64,000 nt of DNA. It comes from Anaerolineales bacterium UBA2181. Lineage in GTDB: Bacteria; Chloroflexota; Anaerolineae; Promineifilales; UBA4811. Shown piece by piece: positions 33,840 through 43,266 of this stretch (position 1 is the stretch's first letter; each line of letters opens with the position of its first letter). Both the position numbers and the translations under genes were made by a program. Location: the NCBI GenBank assembly GCA_002328075.1, contig DCVT01000014.1, forward strand, positions 1-64,000, read 5' to 3'. The notes under the pieces were generated by a model, which was given only the letters and a program-made list of their open reading frames with translations, had not been told where the DNA came from and did not search any database.

Positions 33840-34258
33840 TAGTAGACGCCAACGTCATCCTGAGGGCCTTCTTGCCTGACGAGGCACAGGATCAAGCACA
33901 GGCACTGATCCGTGACCACGTGCTCGGGCAGGTGCAGTTGGCGGCGCCAGAGCTGCTTCTCTACGAGGTGACCAATGCCGTGGTGCAGGCGAGGCGTCGG
34001 GGGCGTCTCACCGATGAGCAAGCAGAGGGCATTTTGTCATCGTTTGAAGGGCTGGGTATTTCGCTAAAACCGGTAAGCTGGAGGCGGATGTTCTCCATCG
34101 CTCAGAGGTTCGGCTGCTCTGCACACGATGCCGCGTACCTGGCCCTGGCTGAGGCCGATGATCAGCCCTTGATCACGGGAGACGTACGGATGTACAACGC
34201 CGTTCGAGAGCACCTCACCAAGGTGCACTGGCTAGGCGACTATCAGCGCCTCGGTTGA
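33836..34258 (+). CDS. PIN-domain (VapC-type) toxin
   Basis: 140 residues from GTG 33836, overlapping the antitoxin stop. PIN-domain acidic residues are visible: the first Asp in MIVDANVILR, Glu in LLLYEVTNAV, Asp in SAHDAAYLALAE and a late Asp in LITGDVRMYNA. Family members are Mg-dependent RNases, often cutting tRNA or rRNA loops. The target cannot be read from sequence. The pair lies between the giant surface gene and its decayed copy, a region of rearrangement. Confidence 0.9.
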   Translation: MIVDANVILRAFLPDEAQDQAQALIRDHVLGQVQLAAPELLLYEVTNAVVQARRRGRLTDEQAEGILSSFEGLGISLKPVSWRRMFSIAQRFGCSAHDAAYLALAEADDQPLITGDVRMYNAVREHLTKVHWLGDYQRLG

Positions 34259-34912
34259 CGCCGTCCGATCCGCCGGCGGCATCCCGGATGACTGGACGGT
34301 CGTCAACGGTGGGGTGGGTCTGGGCGCCACGGCGGCGTGGACGGTGACCAACGCCTGCAGACGGGCGCTGCCGGCCGGTGGATGGGTGATGGTGGATTCA
34401 GACTGCGCCGGCATGGGAGCCCCTAACGGACCACGTGGTGGCGCCGGCGGCCGATCCTGACACGATCATAGCCGAGAATTCGCTGCCGGCAACTGGATCG
34501 CCCCACCCAGCAGGGCCAGTCGCTCGTGTCACCGCCAGGGCCGCAAGGGGACTTGGTGTCGCGCACTCGGGTGTACGTTTAGGCTCGCCACGCGCAGGGT
34601 CAACGAATCGGCGGTCCAGGGCCGCGTCGCCAATCGGCGGAATCTCGTGGACAACGGTCAGAGCCAGCTGGCGCCCGGGCACCTCCCAGACCTGGCCGGC
34701 GGCCGGTGGTCAGTCCGCGGTCGGTCCCGCGGAGCCACCGAACGCACTGCCCTTGGCGCCCCATCAGTGGGCGAGTGCCCCAGGTGGCGCCAAGATGTGC
34801 GATTCCGTCACTCCCGCTGAACTACCCCCAAGGGTCCCGGCCGCGCATACCGCTTGCCGGTCAGGTCCACCGCCGATCACCGGGTCCTTATTGCCCGCAC
34901 AGCGTCTCCTGC
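34259..34912. pseudogene. Decayed gene fragments, including a copy of the giant gene's 3' part
   Basis: Bases ~34270-34420 repeat ~32690-32838 of the giant gene with only scattered differences (the GIPD-WTVVNGGVGLGAT...VMVDSDCAGMG coding segment). Reading frames beyond ~34420 are broken, but short pieces resemble beta-helix coding (for instance IGG- and NWI-type codon strings). No intact gene is supported, and it ends at the ABC exporter stop. It looks like the eroded 3' end of a second, related surface-protein gene, split from the first by the toxin-antitoxin pair. Confidence 0.6.
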
Positions 34913-36784
34913 CTAGCGATACCCTTCCGCCTGCAGGTTGAACAGGCGCGCATAGGCGCCGTCGAGCCGGATCAACTCGGCGTGGCTCCCCAGTTCGACG
35001 ATCTTGCCGGCCGAGAGCACCACGATCCGGTCCGCCATGCGCACGGTGGAGAAACGATGCGAGATGAGCAGGGCAATGCGGCCCTCCATCAGCTCGCCGA
35101 ATCGCCGGAACACTTCGTACTCCGCCTCGGCGTCCAACGCTGATGTCGGCTCGTCCAGCACCAGAACCTCAGCCTTGCGCATGAACGCACGCGCCAGCGC
35201 GATCTTTTGCCACTCGCCGCCGGACAACTCCTGACCCTTTTCCCAACGCCGGCCCAGCATGGTATCGTACCCGTTGGGCAGGTGCTGGATGAGCGCGTTA
35301 GCGCCTCCACGGTCGGCCGCGCGCTGGATCCGGGCAAAATCGTCCAGCGCATCCACCTGGCCGAACCCGATGTTCTCCCGGACCGTGAACTGGTAGCGCA
35401 CATAGTCCTGAAAGATGACGCCAAAGCGCTGCTGCAGGCTGGTGAGATCGTACTCGCGCAGGTCCACGCCATCCAGCAACACCTGCCCCTGAGTGGGGTC
35501 GTACAGCCGAGTGAGCAGCTTGATCAACGTCGTCTTGCCGGCGCCGTTCAGGCCGACCAGCGCAATGCGCTCGCCCGGTTGAATGTGCAGGTTGATGTTG
35601 CGCAGCACGTCGACTTCGGATCCGGGGTAGCGAAACGAGACGTGGCGGAACTCGACGCCTTTCTCGATAGGTGCGGGCGCGATCAGGCCGTCTACCGGAG
35701 CGACCAGCAACGGATCCAACTGCAGGTAGGTGAGCAGATTGTCGAGAAACAGGTTGCTCTCATAGAGCCGATTGAGGCTATCCAGCAGCGAACGGATAGA
35801 GTTCTGGGACTGCCGAAAGATGGCCAGGAACATGGTCATGTCGCCCAGCGTGATGCGGCCGGCGACGGTTCGGAGCACGATCCAGGCATAGCTGCCATAG
35901 TAGACCAGGCTGGATAGCAGGCCCCAGCCCAACCCGGCCACCGTGCGTCGCTGAGCGATGGCTCGGTCCTCCTGGAAAAAGCGGGTGAACAGCTCCTCGT
36001 AACGTCCGAGAAGCGGCTCGCCCAGACCGAGCAACTTGACCTCCTTGACGCTCTCGTTGCCGGTCAGCAGCATCTCCAGGTAGTTCAGCAGTCGGGCTTC
36101 CGGCGCGCGTCGGGTAACGGCCCGAAAGGCGCGCTCGGCGTGCTGCGACTGGGAAAGGAACGATGGGATGGCAGCCAAAAAGACAATGACCGCGAGCCAC
36201 GGGCTGAAACGCAGCAGCAAAGCGATCAGCGAAGCCATGGTGATGAGCTGCTGGGCCATCTGCATGGTCGAGTTGACGATGTTGAGTGCGCTGGTGTCCG
36301 CCTGGCGCCGGGCGTTCTGCAGCGTATCGTAAAAGATGGGATCTTCAAAGAAGCGCAGATCGAGCCGGATCGCCTGGCGCATGACCAGGCCGTTGACGTG
36401 ATTGGACAGCTGCATCTGCAGGATGCGGTCGGAAAGGCTGCGCACCTGACCGGTCAATGAACCGAGGAGCAACAGGCCCAGCTCCAGCGCCAGGTAGGGA
36501 ACGACATAGCGGAGTCCTGCCATGGGCTCCATGCCCACGGCGGTCGCGTGTACGATCGAGTCGATGATCAGCTTGCCGGCCCAGGCCTGCGCCGCGGGCA
36601 GCGAGGCAGCGACCAGCGTCAGGGCGCCGCCCGCCAGCGCGGCGCGGCGACTGGCGGTCCACACCAGGCGAAAGGCTTCTGGCGTGTTGCGCAGCGCCCG
36701 CCAGGTTTCACGCACCTGATTTCCGGTCCGCCGTTTCTCGGAGGCTGCGGGCCGGCCGGGCAAAGTGGATTTGGATGTTTTCAA
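34913..36784 (-). CDS. ABC exporter, fused membrane and ATPase domains
   Basis: 623 residues. Residues ~45-335 form the six-helix exporter membrane domain. The ATPase domain (~375-620) has Walker A GLNGAGKTT, Q-loop FQDYVRYQFTV, signature LSGGEWQ, Walker B VLVLDEPTSA and the His switch ISHRFST. The start is probably TTG 36784, seven bases after AGGAG. A half-transporter of this type works as a homodimer or pairs with another half. The substrate is unknown (lipid, peptide or drug). No partner gene is adjacent; the next gene upstream is divergent. Confidence 0.9.
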   Translation of the reverse strand: MKTSKSTLPGRPAASEKRRTGNQVRETWRALRNTPEAFRLVWTASRRAALAGGALTLVAASLPAAQAWAGKLIIDSIVHATAVGMEPMAGLRYVVPYLALELGLLLLGSLTGQVRSLSDRILQMQLSNHVNGLVMRQAIRLDLRFFEDPIFYDTLQNARRQADTSALNIVNSTMQMAQQLITMASLIALLLRFSPWLAVIVFLAAIPSFLSQSQHAERAFRAVTRRAPEARLLNYLEMLLTGNESVKEVKLLGLGEPLLGRYEELFTRFFQEDRAIAQRRTVAGLGWGLLSSLVYYGSYAWIVLRTVAGRITLGDMTMFLAIFRQSQNSIRSLLDSLNRLYESNLFLDNLLTYLQLDPLLVAPVDGLIAPAPIEKGVEFRHVSFRYPGSEVDVLRNINLHIQPGERIALVGLNGAGKTTLIKLLTRLYDPTQGQVLLDGVDLREYDLTSLQQRFGVIFQDYVRYQFTVRENIGFGQVDALDDFARIQRAADRGGANALIQHLPNGYDTMLGRRWEKGQELSGGEWQKIALARAFMRKAEVLVLDEPTSALDAEAEYEVFRRFGELMEGRIALLISHRFSTVRMADRIVVLSAGKIVELGSHAELIRLDGAYARLFNLQAEGYR

Positions 36785-37123
36785 TCAAGGGCTCCTATTG
36801 GTGGTGATGGCTTCCGCCCCGTAACCACCAGAGGATACCACCGACTCGTTTGAGGGTCAAACCCATGCGCACCCGAGACTGCTGCATGGGCAGGGATATC
36901 AGCGAGACGAATCCATCCTCAAGGTCGGGATGTTGACCGCTCGGTAGCGCGCAGAGCCCAGCGGAGGGGACAACCGCCCGCCGGGTGCTTACGGCGCGGG
37001 CGACACGCCGGGTTTGCCGTTTCTGTGCTTCGGGTGGTCCCAAGTCTGCAAACGTCACGAGCACCTCGGGCGAAGGCCAGTCTCTGGTACAATTGTGCGC
37101 TGGTCGGTACCAGGGAGGCTGTT
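36785..37123. other. Divergent intergenic region
   Basis: About 340 bases between the ABC exporter and the GH99-like gene. An extended -10 (TGGTACAAT, ending at 37093) likely serves the plus-strand gene. Short frames are not supported. Confidence 0.4.
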
Positions 37124-38692
37124 CTGAAGCGATCACCTCTGGTTGTCATACTATTATCTGTTTCCCTGCTCCTCTCAACCCCCCGGGCCAGGCCTGCCCA
37201 GGCAGCGGGTTCGTTGGTCTTGGCGTTCTATTACGCCTGGTACGACATGAGCACCTGGAACCCTGACCGGTTACCCGATCTGCCGGCTCAGACCTATGTT
37301 TCAACTGACCCGGCCACCATTGAGCGGCATGTCCGCCAGGCCCAAGCCGCCGGCGTGGACGGCTTTGTGCAGTCGTGGTACGGGCCGGGCGGTGGCAACC
37401 AGACCGAGTCGAACCTGTCCGCTCTCCTCAACGTGGCCGCGGCGCACAACTTTCGGGTGGCGGTCGATTTTGAGGCCGGTAGCCCGTATTTCTCCGGCCC
37501 GGCCGACCGGGTGGCCGCGCTGCAGCACCTGCTGACCATTCACGCTCAGCAACCGGCCTATCTACGCATCGACGGGCGCCCCGTGGTCTTTTTCTGGGCG
37601 TCCTGGTTGCTTTCGGTAGATGCCTGGGCACAGATCCGGCAGCAGATCGACCCGAACCATGACAGCCTTTGGATCGCCGAAGGCACCTCAGTCGACTATC
37701 TGGCGGTCTTTGACGGCCTGCACCTGTACACGGTGGCCTGGTCGGCCGACCCGGTTGGCACGTTGACCCATTGGGGGAACCAGGTGCGAGCCCGCGCCGC
37801 TGCGCTGGGCGATTACCGATACTGGGTGGCCACCGTGCTGCCCGGATGGGACGATACGCGAATTCCTGGTCGCTCCGGTTCCTATGTGCGGGACCGCGCC
37901 GGGGGAGCATACTACCAACAATGCTGGGCGGGCGCAGCAGCCAGCAACCCGGACCTGGTCGTCATCACCAGCTTTAACGAGTGGATGGAGGGAACGGCCA
38001 TCGAACCCAGCGTCAGCAGCGGGACCTATTACCTGGATCTGACGGCGCAGTTGATCGCGAGTCACCGAGCAGGAACCGTCTCGATGCCGGCGCCAGCGGC
38101 CGCGCCAACTCCTACGGCCGAAGGCGTCAGCGGCGCCTCTGCGGTTCCATCTGTTCCGTCATACACTCCGGGGCCCACAGCAACCAAGCTGCCAACGCCC
38201 ACTCCGCGGCCGGACGGGGCAATCGTTCACCTGGTGGAACCGGGTGACACGCTTTACGGGATTGCATCGCAGTACGGCGTCACACTGGATGACCTGCTGC
38301 GGCTCAATGTGCTGGACCCTGATCGCACCCTGCGGATCGGCCAGCCCGTGGTGGTGGCGATGGGAGAGCCGACCCCTACACCGACGGCCACCGCCACCGC
38401 CCACCTGCCCAACCCACCCAGCCCGACCGCGCCCATGGCTCCTGTGCTGGACGCCCCCACAGAATTGCGGGCGCCGAGTCCAAGTCCTGTCGTCGGTGAG
38501 GCGGTTGTGCTCGAGGCTCCCACGTTGGAGGGGCCGACGCCGATGCCGGTAGAGCCAGAGAGCGCGGCCGGGGCGGGCGCAAGGTCGGCCGGTGTTGCCG
38601 TCCCGTCGCCGTCTGCCTGGCCATGCCTGGCTGTGCCGTTGGGTTTGGCTGCCCTGCTGGTCCTGGCCTGGGCGCGCATGCGCCGGAAATGA
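37124..38692 (+). CDS. Exported GH99-like protein with LysM domain and C-terminal membrane anchor
   Basis: The signal peptide LKRSPLVVILLSVSLLLS leads to a catalytic-type domain (~35-330) with AFYYAWYD and PAYLRIDGRPVVFFWASW. WYGPGGGNQTE and ITSFNEWMEGT are typical of GH99/GH71-like mannan-active or endo-mannosidase-like glycosidases. A Pro/Thr-rich linker, a LysM module (IVHLVEPGDTLYGIASQYGVTL...), a second Pro-rich stretch and a final TM helix with basic tail follow. Likely surface-bound polysaccharide hydrolase; substrate unproven. The start is uncertain. I prefer CTG 37124 because GGGAGG precedes it and it begins exactly at the signal peptide. The GTG at 37025 lies upstream of the likely -10 box. 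Confidence 0.75.
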   Translation: MKRSPLVVILLSVSLLLSTPRARPAQAAGSLVLAFYYAWYDMSTWNPDRLPDLPAQTYVSTDPATIERHVRQAQAAGVDGFVQSWYGPGGGNQTESNLSALLNVAAAHNFRVAVDFEAGSPYFSGPADRVAALQHLLTIHAQQPAYLRIDGRPVVFFWASWLLSVDAWAQIRQQIDPNHDSLWIAEGTSVDYLAVFDGLHLYTVAWSADPVGTLTHWGNQVRARAAALGDYRYWVATVLPGWDDTRIPGRSGSYVRDRAGGAYYQQCWAGAAASNPDLVVITSFNEWMEGTAIEPSVSSGTYYLDLTAQLIASHRAGTVSMPAPAAAPTPTAEGVSGASAVPSVPSYTPGPTATKLPTPTPRPDGAIVHLVEPGDTLYGIASQYGVTLDDLLRLNVLDPDRTLRIGQPVVVAMGEPTPTPTATATAHLPNPPSPTAPMAPVLDAPTELRAPSPSPVVGEAVVLEAPTLEGPTPMPVEPESAAGAGARSAGVAVPSPSAWPCLAVPLGLAALLVLAWARMRRK

Positions 38693-38892
38693 GCCGGCGT
38701 TCGCCCCGAGTTGCACCCTCCCGGTTGGCCTACCCAGAGCGCCATGTGGTCACCCGCCGGGCAGGCCAACTCAGCGGACTCTGTTCTTGTCTTCCGACCT
38801 CCGGCTGACGGTCATGGGACCGCTGTGCTCGTGGGTGTGGTTATCACTGATTGATCTCGGCCCATGGGCGTTTCGCCTACGCCCAGACGAGA

Positions 38893-39342
38893 TCACTCGG
38901 TTTTGACCTTGATTTGACGCGGTCGGACAGCCTCGGCTTTGGGAATGATCAGCGTGAGCACGCCATTGGCAAACGTAGCCTCGGCACGCGAGGCCTCAAC
39001 CGGGATGTTGAGGTTCAACGCCCGGTGAAACCGGCCGGCCGGCAGCTCTTCCAGGAGATAGTTGACGTTCTCCGGCCGAACTGGTAGCTCGCCCCGGATG
39101 ATCAATGTGTCACCTTCGATGGTGATCTCTACGTCCTGGGCGGTTGCGCCCGGCACCGCTGCCTGGATGACAATTTCCTCGTCGGTAGAGTGCACGTCCA
39201 CCGGCAGTCTCCAGGCCCTCGTGGTTTCGCGCCGCGACCAATCCGGTTCTGTGGTTCCTGTCCAACTCTCCTCAAAAAGCCGATCCATCGCTTCACGCAA
39301 GCTGATCAGGTCCTGGCTCGGGCTCCATCGCACAATTCTCAT
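38893..39342 (-). CDS. Hsp20-family small heat-shock protein
   Basis: 149 residues from ATG 39342, five bases after GGAGG; an in-frame ATG at 39354 lies just upstream. The alpha-crystallin domain covers ~45-140, with the A-x-x-x-N-G-V-L-T motif as ATFANGVLTLIIPKAE and the beginning WRLPVDVHSTDEEIVIQAAVPG. The N-terminal arm RWSPSQDLISLREAMDRLFEE is typical. An ATP-independent holdase for unfolded proteins. A TATAAT lies on the reverse strand near 39464-39469; no clear heat-shock operator (CIRCE) was seen. Confidence 0.9.
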   Translation of the reverse strand: MRIVRWSPSQDLISLREAMDRLFEESWTGTTEPDWSRRETTRAWRLPVDVHSTDEEIVIQAAVPGATAQDVEITIEGDTLIIRGELPVRPENVNYLLEELPAGRFHRALNLNIPVEASRAEATFANGVLTLIIPKAEAVRPRQIKVKTE

Positions 39343-39867
39343 CTCTGCCTCCATGGTATCATCGTCGGTCTCGCTTCCCGCGCTGCCCGGCATCAACCTG
39401 AAGGCGACGCGCGCGGCTGCTGGCTCGACCGATCTTGATCTGTCTTGACAACATCTGGCAGCCATTATACGGCGCGAATATATGAGGACTGCAAGAAAAT
39501 TGCCTGAGCCTGGCTGTGCGTCGGCCAGGGGAGCGTCCAATCGCGCTTGGGGGCCACCCGCAGGTCGGCGACCACCCCAGCTCACCCAGCGCGGGTCGTC
39601 AGTCATTGACGCTGCGCTTGGCAGCCCGCGGTTGGGCTAATTGGACTGATTGTGATATGCTTCGCACAGTAAGAGAATCCGCCCTCACTGGCTCCTGCGG
39701 GTCTTGCCTCGGCCGACCCGTCTTTGGTCAAGGCCGAGCGCCGACAGTTCGCCTGGTCTTGCGCTCATGGCCGCAGGGCGCGGTGTTGTAAGTCCCTCCG
39801 GAGCACGAGGGTGCCGGACGGCAAAACTATGGCGCGGCCGACGCATTCATGTTGGAGTGACCAAGAA
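39343..39867. other. Divergent intergenic region, Hsp20 / acyl-CoA ligase
   Basis: About 525 bases. A reverse-strand TATAAT (39464-39469) probably serves hsp20. TTGGGC 39632-39637 with TATGCT 39656-39661 (spacing 18) is a weak candidate for the ligase promoter. No gene is supported. Confidence 0.4.
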
Positions 39868-41568
39868 ATGGAAACGAGACCCTGGTTCAAGAGCTATGAT
39901 CCTGATCTACCGCAGACCCTGCAGCCCTATCCCGAATCCACGCTGCTGGATGTGATGGCCGAGACCGTCTGCCTTCGGCCGCAGCACCCGGCGTTGGTGT
40001 TCAAGGGGAAACGAATCTCCTACCAGGAGCTGGATTCGCTGAGCAGTCAATTTGCCAAAGCGCTGATGCGCCTGGGCGTGAAAAAGGGTGACCGTCTGGC
40101 ACTGGTGCTGCCCAACAGCCCGCAGGCCATCTTCTGCCAGTTGGGGGGCTGGAAGGCGGGGGTCATCGTTGCGCCGATCAACTCTCTGTACACCGAGCGC
40201 GAGCTCGAGTACTCGTTGAACGAGATCGGAGCCGAAACCGTTGTGGTTCTGACGCCGTTCTACGCCAAGATCAAGGCGGTTCAACCCCAGACGAGCCTGC
40301 GCCGGATCATTGTCACCAACATCAAGGAGTATCTGCCACCGCTGCTGCGAACGCTGTTCACGCTGGCCAAGGAACAGAAAGAGGGGCACCGGGTGACGTT
40401 ACAGGCCGGTGACCACTGGTTGGGGACCCTGCTCCAGCAACAGTCCGGGAAAGGCCAACCTGAGGTGGACGTGAGGCCCTCGGACCCGGCCATCCTGCTG
40501 TTCAGCGGCGGCACTACGGGCACTCCCAAGGCCGCCTTGGGGACCCATCAGGCGCTGCTCATGTCCGCCATGCAGCTTCATGCCTATGCCCGGTCTGTGT
40601 TGGCAGATTGGGAAGACGTGCTCACCTGGGTCATGCCCGGGTTTCACGTGTATGGCAACATGGCGCTGAGTACGGCGCTGGTGGCGCGCTGGCCGCTGGC
40701 GGTTGTTCCCAATCCGCGAGACATCAATGACCTGGTTGCCACCATTCGCCGGGAGCGCCCGGCCTGTTTGCACGGCGTTCCGACGCTTTTTATCGCCTTG
40801 CTCAACCACCCTGACGTTGTAAGCGGCAAGGCGAACATCAAATCCATGAAGCTTTGTTGGTCGGCGGCCGCACCGCTCATGGCGGAGACCAAGCAGCGTT
40901 TTGAGCAACTCACCGGCGGCTGGTTGTTGGAGGCCTACGCCATGACCGAGACAATGTTGGCGGCCGTCTGCTGCCCCATCCATCGGGCGTACAAGGAGGG
41001 ATCGGTAGGGGTTCCGCTGCCGGACGTGGATGTGCAGATTGTGGATATCGAGTATGGCGAGCGAGAGCTACCCCTGGGTGAGGTCGGTGAAGTGATCGTC
41101 CGGGCGCCTCAGATCATGGTCGGCTATTGGGAGCGTCCCACGGAGACAGCCAACATGATCCGTTCGGGTCCGGTTGGCCACGCCGACGAACGGTGGGTCT
41201 ATACCGGCGACCTGGGCTACATGGACGAGGATGGATATCTGTTCATCGTGGACCGCAAGAAGGACCTGATCAAGCCCAGCGGATTCCAGGTCTGGCCCCG
41301 AGAGGTGGAAGAGGTGATCGCTGCCCACCCGGCGGTGGCAGAGGTGAGCGTAGCCGGTGTGGCCGATGAGCGGCAGGGGGAGGCGGTCAAGGCCTGGGTT
41401 GTTCTGCGGCCGGGGCAACAGGCAACGGCTGATGAGATCCGGTCATTCTGCCGGGAGCGTTTGACCGGCTACAAGGTTCCGCGACAGGTAGAGTTTCGCG
41501 AGACTCTGCCCAAGACCATGGTCGGCAAGGTGTTACGGCGCGAGCTGACCAGCCAGGAGGAAAGGTGA
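39868..41568 (+). CDS. Acyl-CoA ligase (AMP-forming, ANL superfamily)
   Basis: 566 residues from ATG 39868 (GGAG upstream). The P-loop-like LLFSGGTTGTPKAALGTH, the adenylation motif YAMTETM, and YTGDLGYMDEDGYLFIVDRKKDLIKPSGFQVWPREVEEVI with the A8 hinge are present, as is the final catalytic Lys in PKTMVGKVLRREL. It activates a fatty or aryl acid to the acyl-CoA via acyl-AMP. Chain length cannot be predicted. The next gene, an acyl-CoA dehydrogenase, begins three bases after the stop, so the two act in one beta-oxidation-like step sequence. Confidence 0.92.
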   Translation: METRPWFKSYDPDLPQTLQPYPESTLLDVMAETVCLRPQHPALVFKGKRISYQELDSLSSQFAKALMRLGVKKGDRLALVLPNSPQAIFCQLGGWKAGVIVAPINSLYTERELEYSLNEIGAETVVVLTPFYAKIKAVQPQTSLRRIIVTNIKEYLPPLLRTLFTLAKEQKEGHRVTLQAGDHWLGTLLQQQSGKGQPEVDVRPSDPAILLFSGGTTGTPKAALGTHQALLMSAMQLHAYARSVLADWEDVLTWVMPGFHVYGNMALSTALVARWPLAVVPNPRDINDLVATIRRERPACLHGVPTLFIALLNHPDVVSGKANIKSMKLCWSAAAPLMAETKQRFEQLTGGWLLEAYAMTETMLAAVCCPIHRAYKEGSVGVPLPDVDVQIVDIEYGERELPLGEVGEVIVRAPQIMVGYWERPTETANMIRSGPVGHADERWVYTGDLGYMDEDGYLFIVDRKKDLIKPSGFQVWPREVEEVIAAHPAVAEVSVAGVADERQGEAVKAWVVLRPGQQATADEIRSFCRERLTGYKVPRQVEFRETLPKTMVGKVLRRELTSQEER

Positions 41569-41571
41569 TCC

Positions 41572-43266
41572 ATGCTGCTGCTGAACCCCCATCATCACAG
41601 CCGGCCGTATCGTGACGAACGGTCCCGGCAGATCATGTTAAAGACCATCGAGTTCTTTGAGCGCAAAGGCAAGGTCAGGCTCAAGACCGATGATCGCGAG
41701 CGCATCTGGTACGCAGACATGCTCGAGTTCCAAAAGTCCGAACGGCTGTTTGCCGACCTCCTCACCCCGGCGGGTTATGGTGGCCCAGACTCCCGTTGGG
41801 ACACATGGCGCAACTGCGAGTTCAACGAGATACTGGCCTTTTACGGGCTCCACTATTGGTACACCTGGCAGGTATCAATTCTTGGTCTGGGCCCCATCTG
41901 GATGAGCGGCAATGAGGCCGCCAAGCGCCGGGCGGCCGGCTTGCTCCAGGACGGTGCCGTCTTTGCGTTTGGCCTTTCGGAGCGAGCCCACGGCGCGGAC
42001 ATTTATTCCACCGAGATGTCGTTGGCGCCGCAGCCCGACGGCACCTTTCGCGCCAACGGTGAGAAATACTATATCGGCAACGGCAACATCGCGCCCATGG
42101 TCTCGACCTTTGGCAAGATGGCGGACAGCGGCGAGTATGTCTTTTTCACGGCCGACTATCGCCATCGGAACTACCAACTGGTCAGGAACGTGGTCAACAC
42201 CCAGTCCTACGTGGCCGATTTCGTGCTGCGCGACTACCCGGTCACCGCGGACGAAATCCTCTCCCAGGGCCAGGACGCCTGGGACAGCGCGCTCAACACG
42301 GTGAATATTGGCAAGTACAATCTGGGCTGGGCCTCCATCGGCATCTGTACCCACGCGCTGTACGAGGCTGTCCGGCATGCGGCCAACCGTCGGCTGTACG
42401 GGATGGCGGTGACCGATTTTGCGCACGTCCGGCAGATGTTCACCGATGCCTATGCGCGCCTGGTGGCGATGAAGCTCTTTGCCTTGCGGGCGTCGGACTA
42501 TATGCGTTCTGCCTCTCCCCAGGATCGTCGTTACCTGCTGTACAACCCGGTGGTCAAGATGAAGGTCACCACCCAGGGTGAACAGGTCATCAACCTGCTG
42601 TGGGACGTCATCGCTGCCAAGGGGTTTGAGAGCGACATGTACTTTGAGATGGCGGCGCGCGACATCCGAGCGTTGCCCAAGCTGGAGGGGACGGTCCACG
42701 TCAACATCGCGCTCATTGTCAAATTCATGGCCAACTACTTCTTCCAACCGGCTGCCTACCCGGTGGTGCCGCTGCGCGACGAGCCGGTGAACGATGACTT
42801 TCTCTTCCGGCAGGGTCCTGCCAAGGGTTTGGGCCGGATCCAGTTTCACGACTATGGACCGGTGTTTGGTAGGTTTGACCTTCCCAACGTCCGTGCGTTT
42901 CAGGATCAGGTGGCCGAGTTCAAGACGTTGTTGGCGCGGGCGACCCCCGGCGAGGCGCAGACCAAAGACGTAGATTTTCTGCTGGCGCTGGGAGAGATAT
43001 TTACGTTGGTGGTCTATGGCCAGCTCATCTTGGAGGCGGCCGAGCTGTACCATGTGGGCGAGGACCTGGTGGACCAGATTTTTGACTGGATGGTGCGGGA
43101 CATGGCGGGTTTTGCCCTGCAGTTGTACAGCAAGCCCACTAGCACGCCCCAACAGATGGAGCACTGCCTCCGGATGATTCGCAAACCGGTCAGCGATGAC
43201 GGCCGCTACGGGCGGATCTGGCAGGAGGTGCATGCCCTCCGAGATGCGTACGAGATGACGCCCTGA
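41572..43266 (+). CDS. Acyl-CoA dehydrogenase family protein
   Basis: 564 residues, longer than ordinary ACADs (~380) and closer to the long ACAD type. The flavin/substrate segment FAFGLSERAHGADIYSTEM replaces the classic TEP-x-AGSD block but is clearly related, followed by the beta-domain GEKYYIGNGN. Residues ~240-400 are the helical C-terminal domain, and ~400-560 an extra helical tail. The ribosome binding site GGAGGAAAGG precedes ATG 41572. It would introduce the 2,3-double bond into the acyl-CoA made by the upstream ligase. The catalytic Glu could not be placed with confidence. Confidence 0.85.
   Translation: MLLLNPHHHSRPYRDERSRQIMLKTIEFFERKGKVRLKTDDRERIWYADMLEFQKSERLFADLLTPAGYGGPDSRWDTWRNCEFNEILAFYGLHYWYTWQVSILGLGPIWMSGNEAAKRRAAGLLQDGAVFAFGLSERAHGADIYSTEMSLAPQPDGTFRANGEKYYIGNGNIAPMVSTFGKMADSGEYVFFTADYRHRNYQLVRNVVNTQSYVADFVLRDYPVTADEILSQGQDAWDSALNTVNIGKYNLGWASIGICTHALYEAVRHAANRRLYGMAVTDFAHVRQMFTDAYARLVAMKLFALRASDYMRSASPQDRRYLLYNPVVKMKVTTQGEQVINLLWDVIAAKGFESDMYFEMAARDIRALPKLEGTVHVNIALIVKFMANYFFQPAAYPVVPLRDEPVNDDFLFRQGPAKGLGRIQFHDYGPVFGRFDLPNVRAFQDQVAEFKTLLARATPGEAQTKDVDFLLALGEIFTLVVYGQLILEAAELYHVGEDLVDQIFDWMVRDMAGFALQLYSKPTSTPQQMEHCLRMIRKPVSDDGRYGRIWQEVHALRDAYEMTP

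Noticed and set aside
37025..37123. GTG 37025 as start of the GH99-like protein
   Set aside because: The added 33 residues do not look like a signal peptide and the likely -10 box lies inside this stretch.
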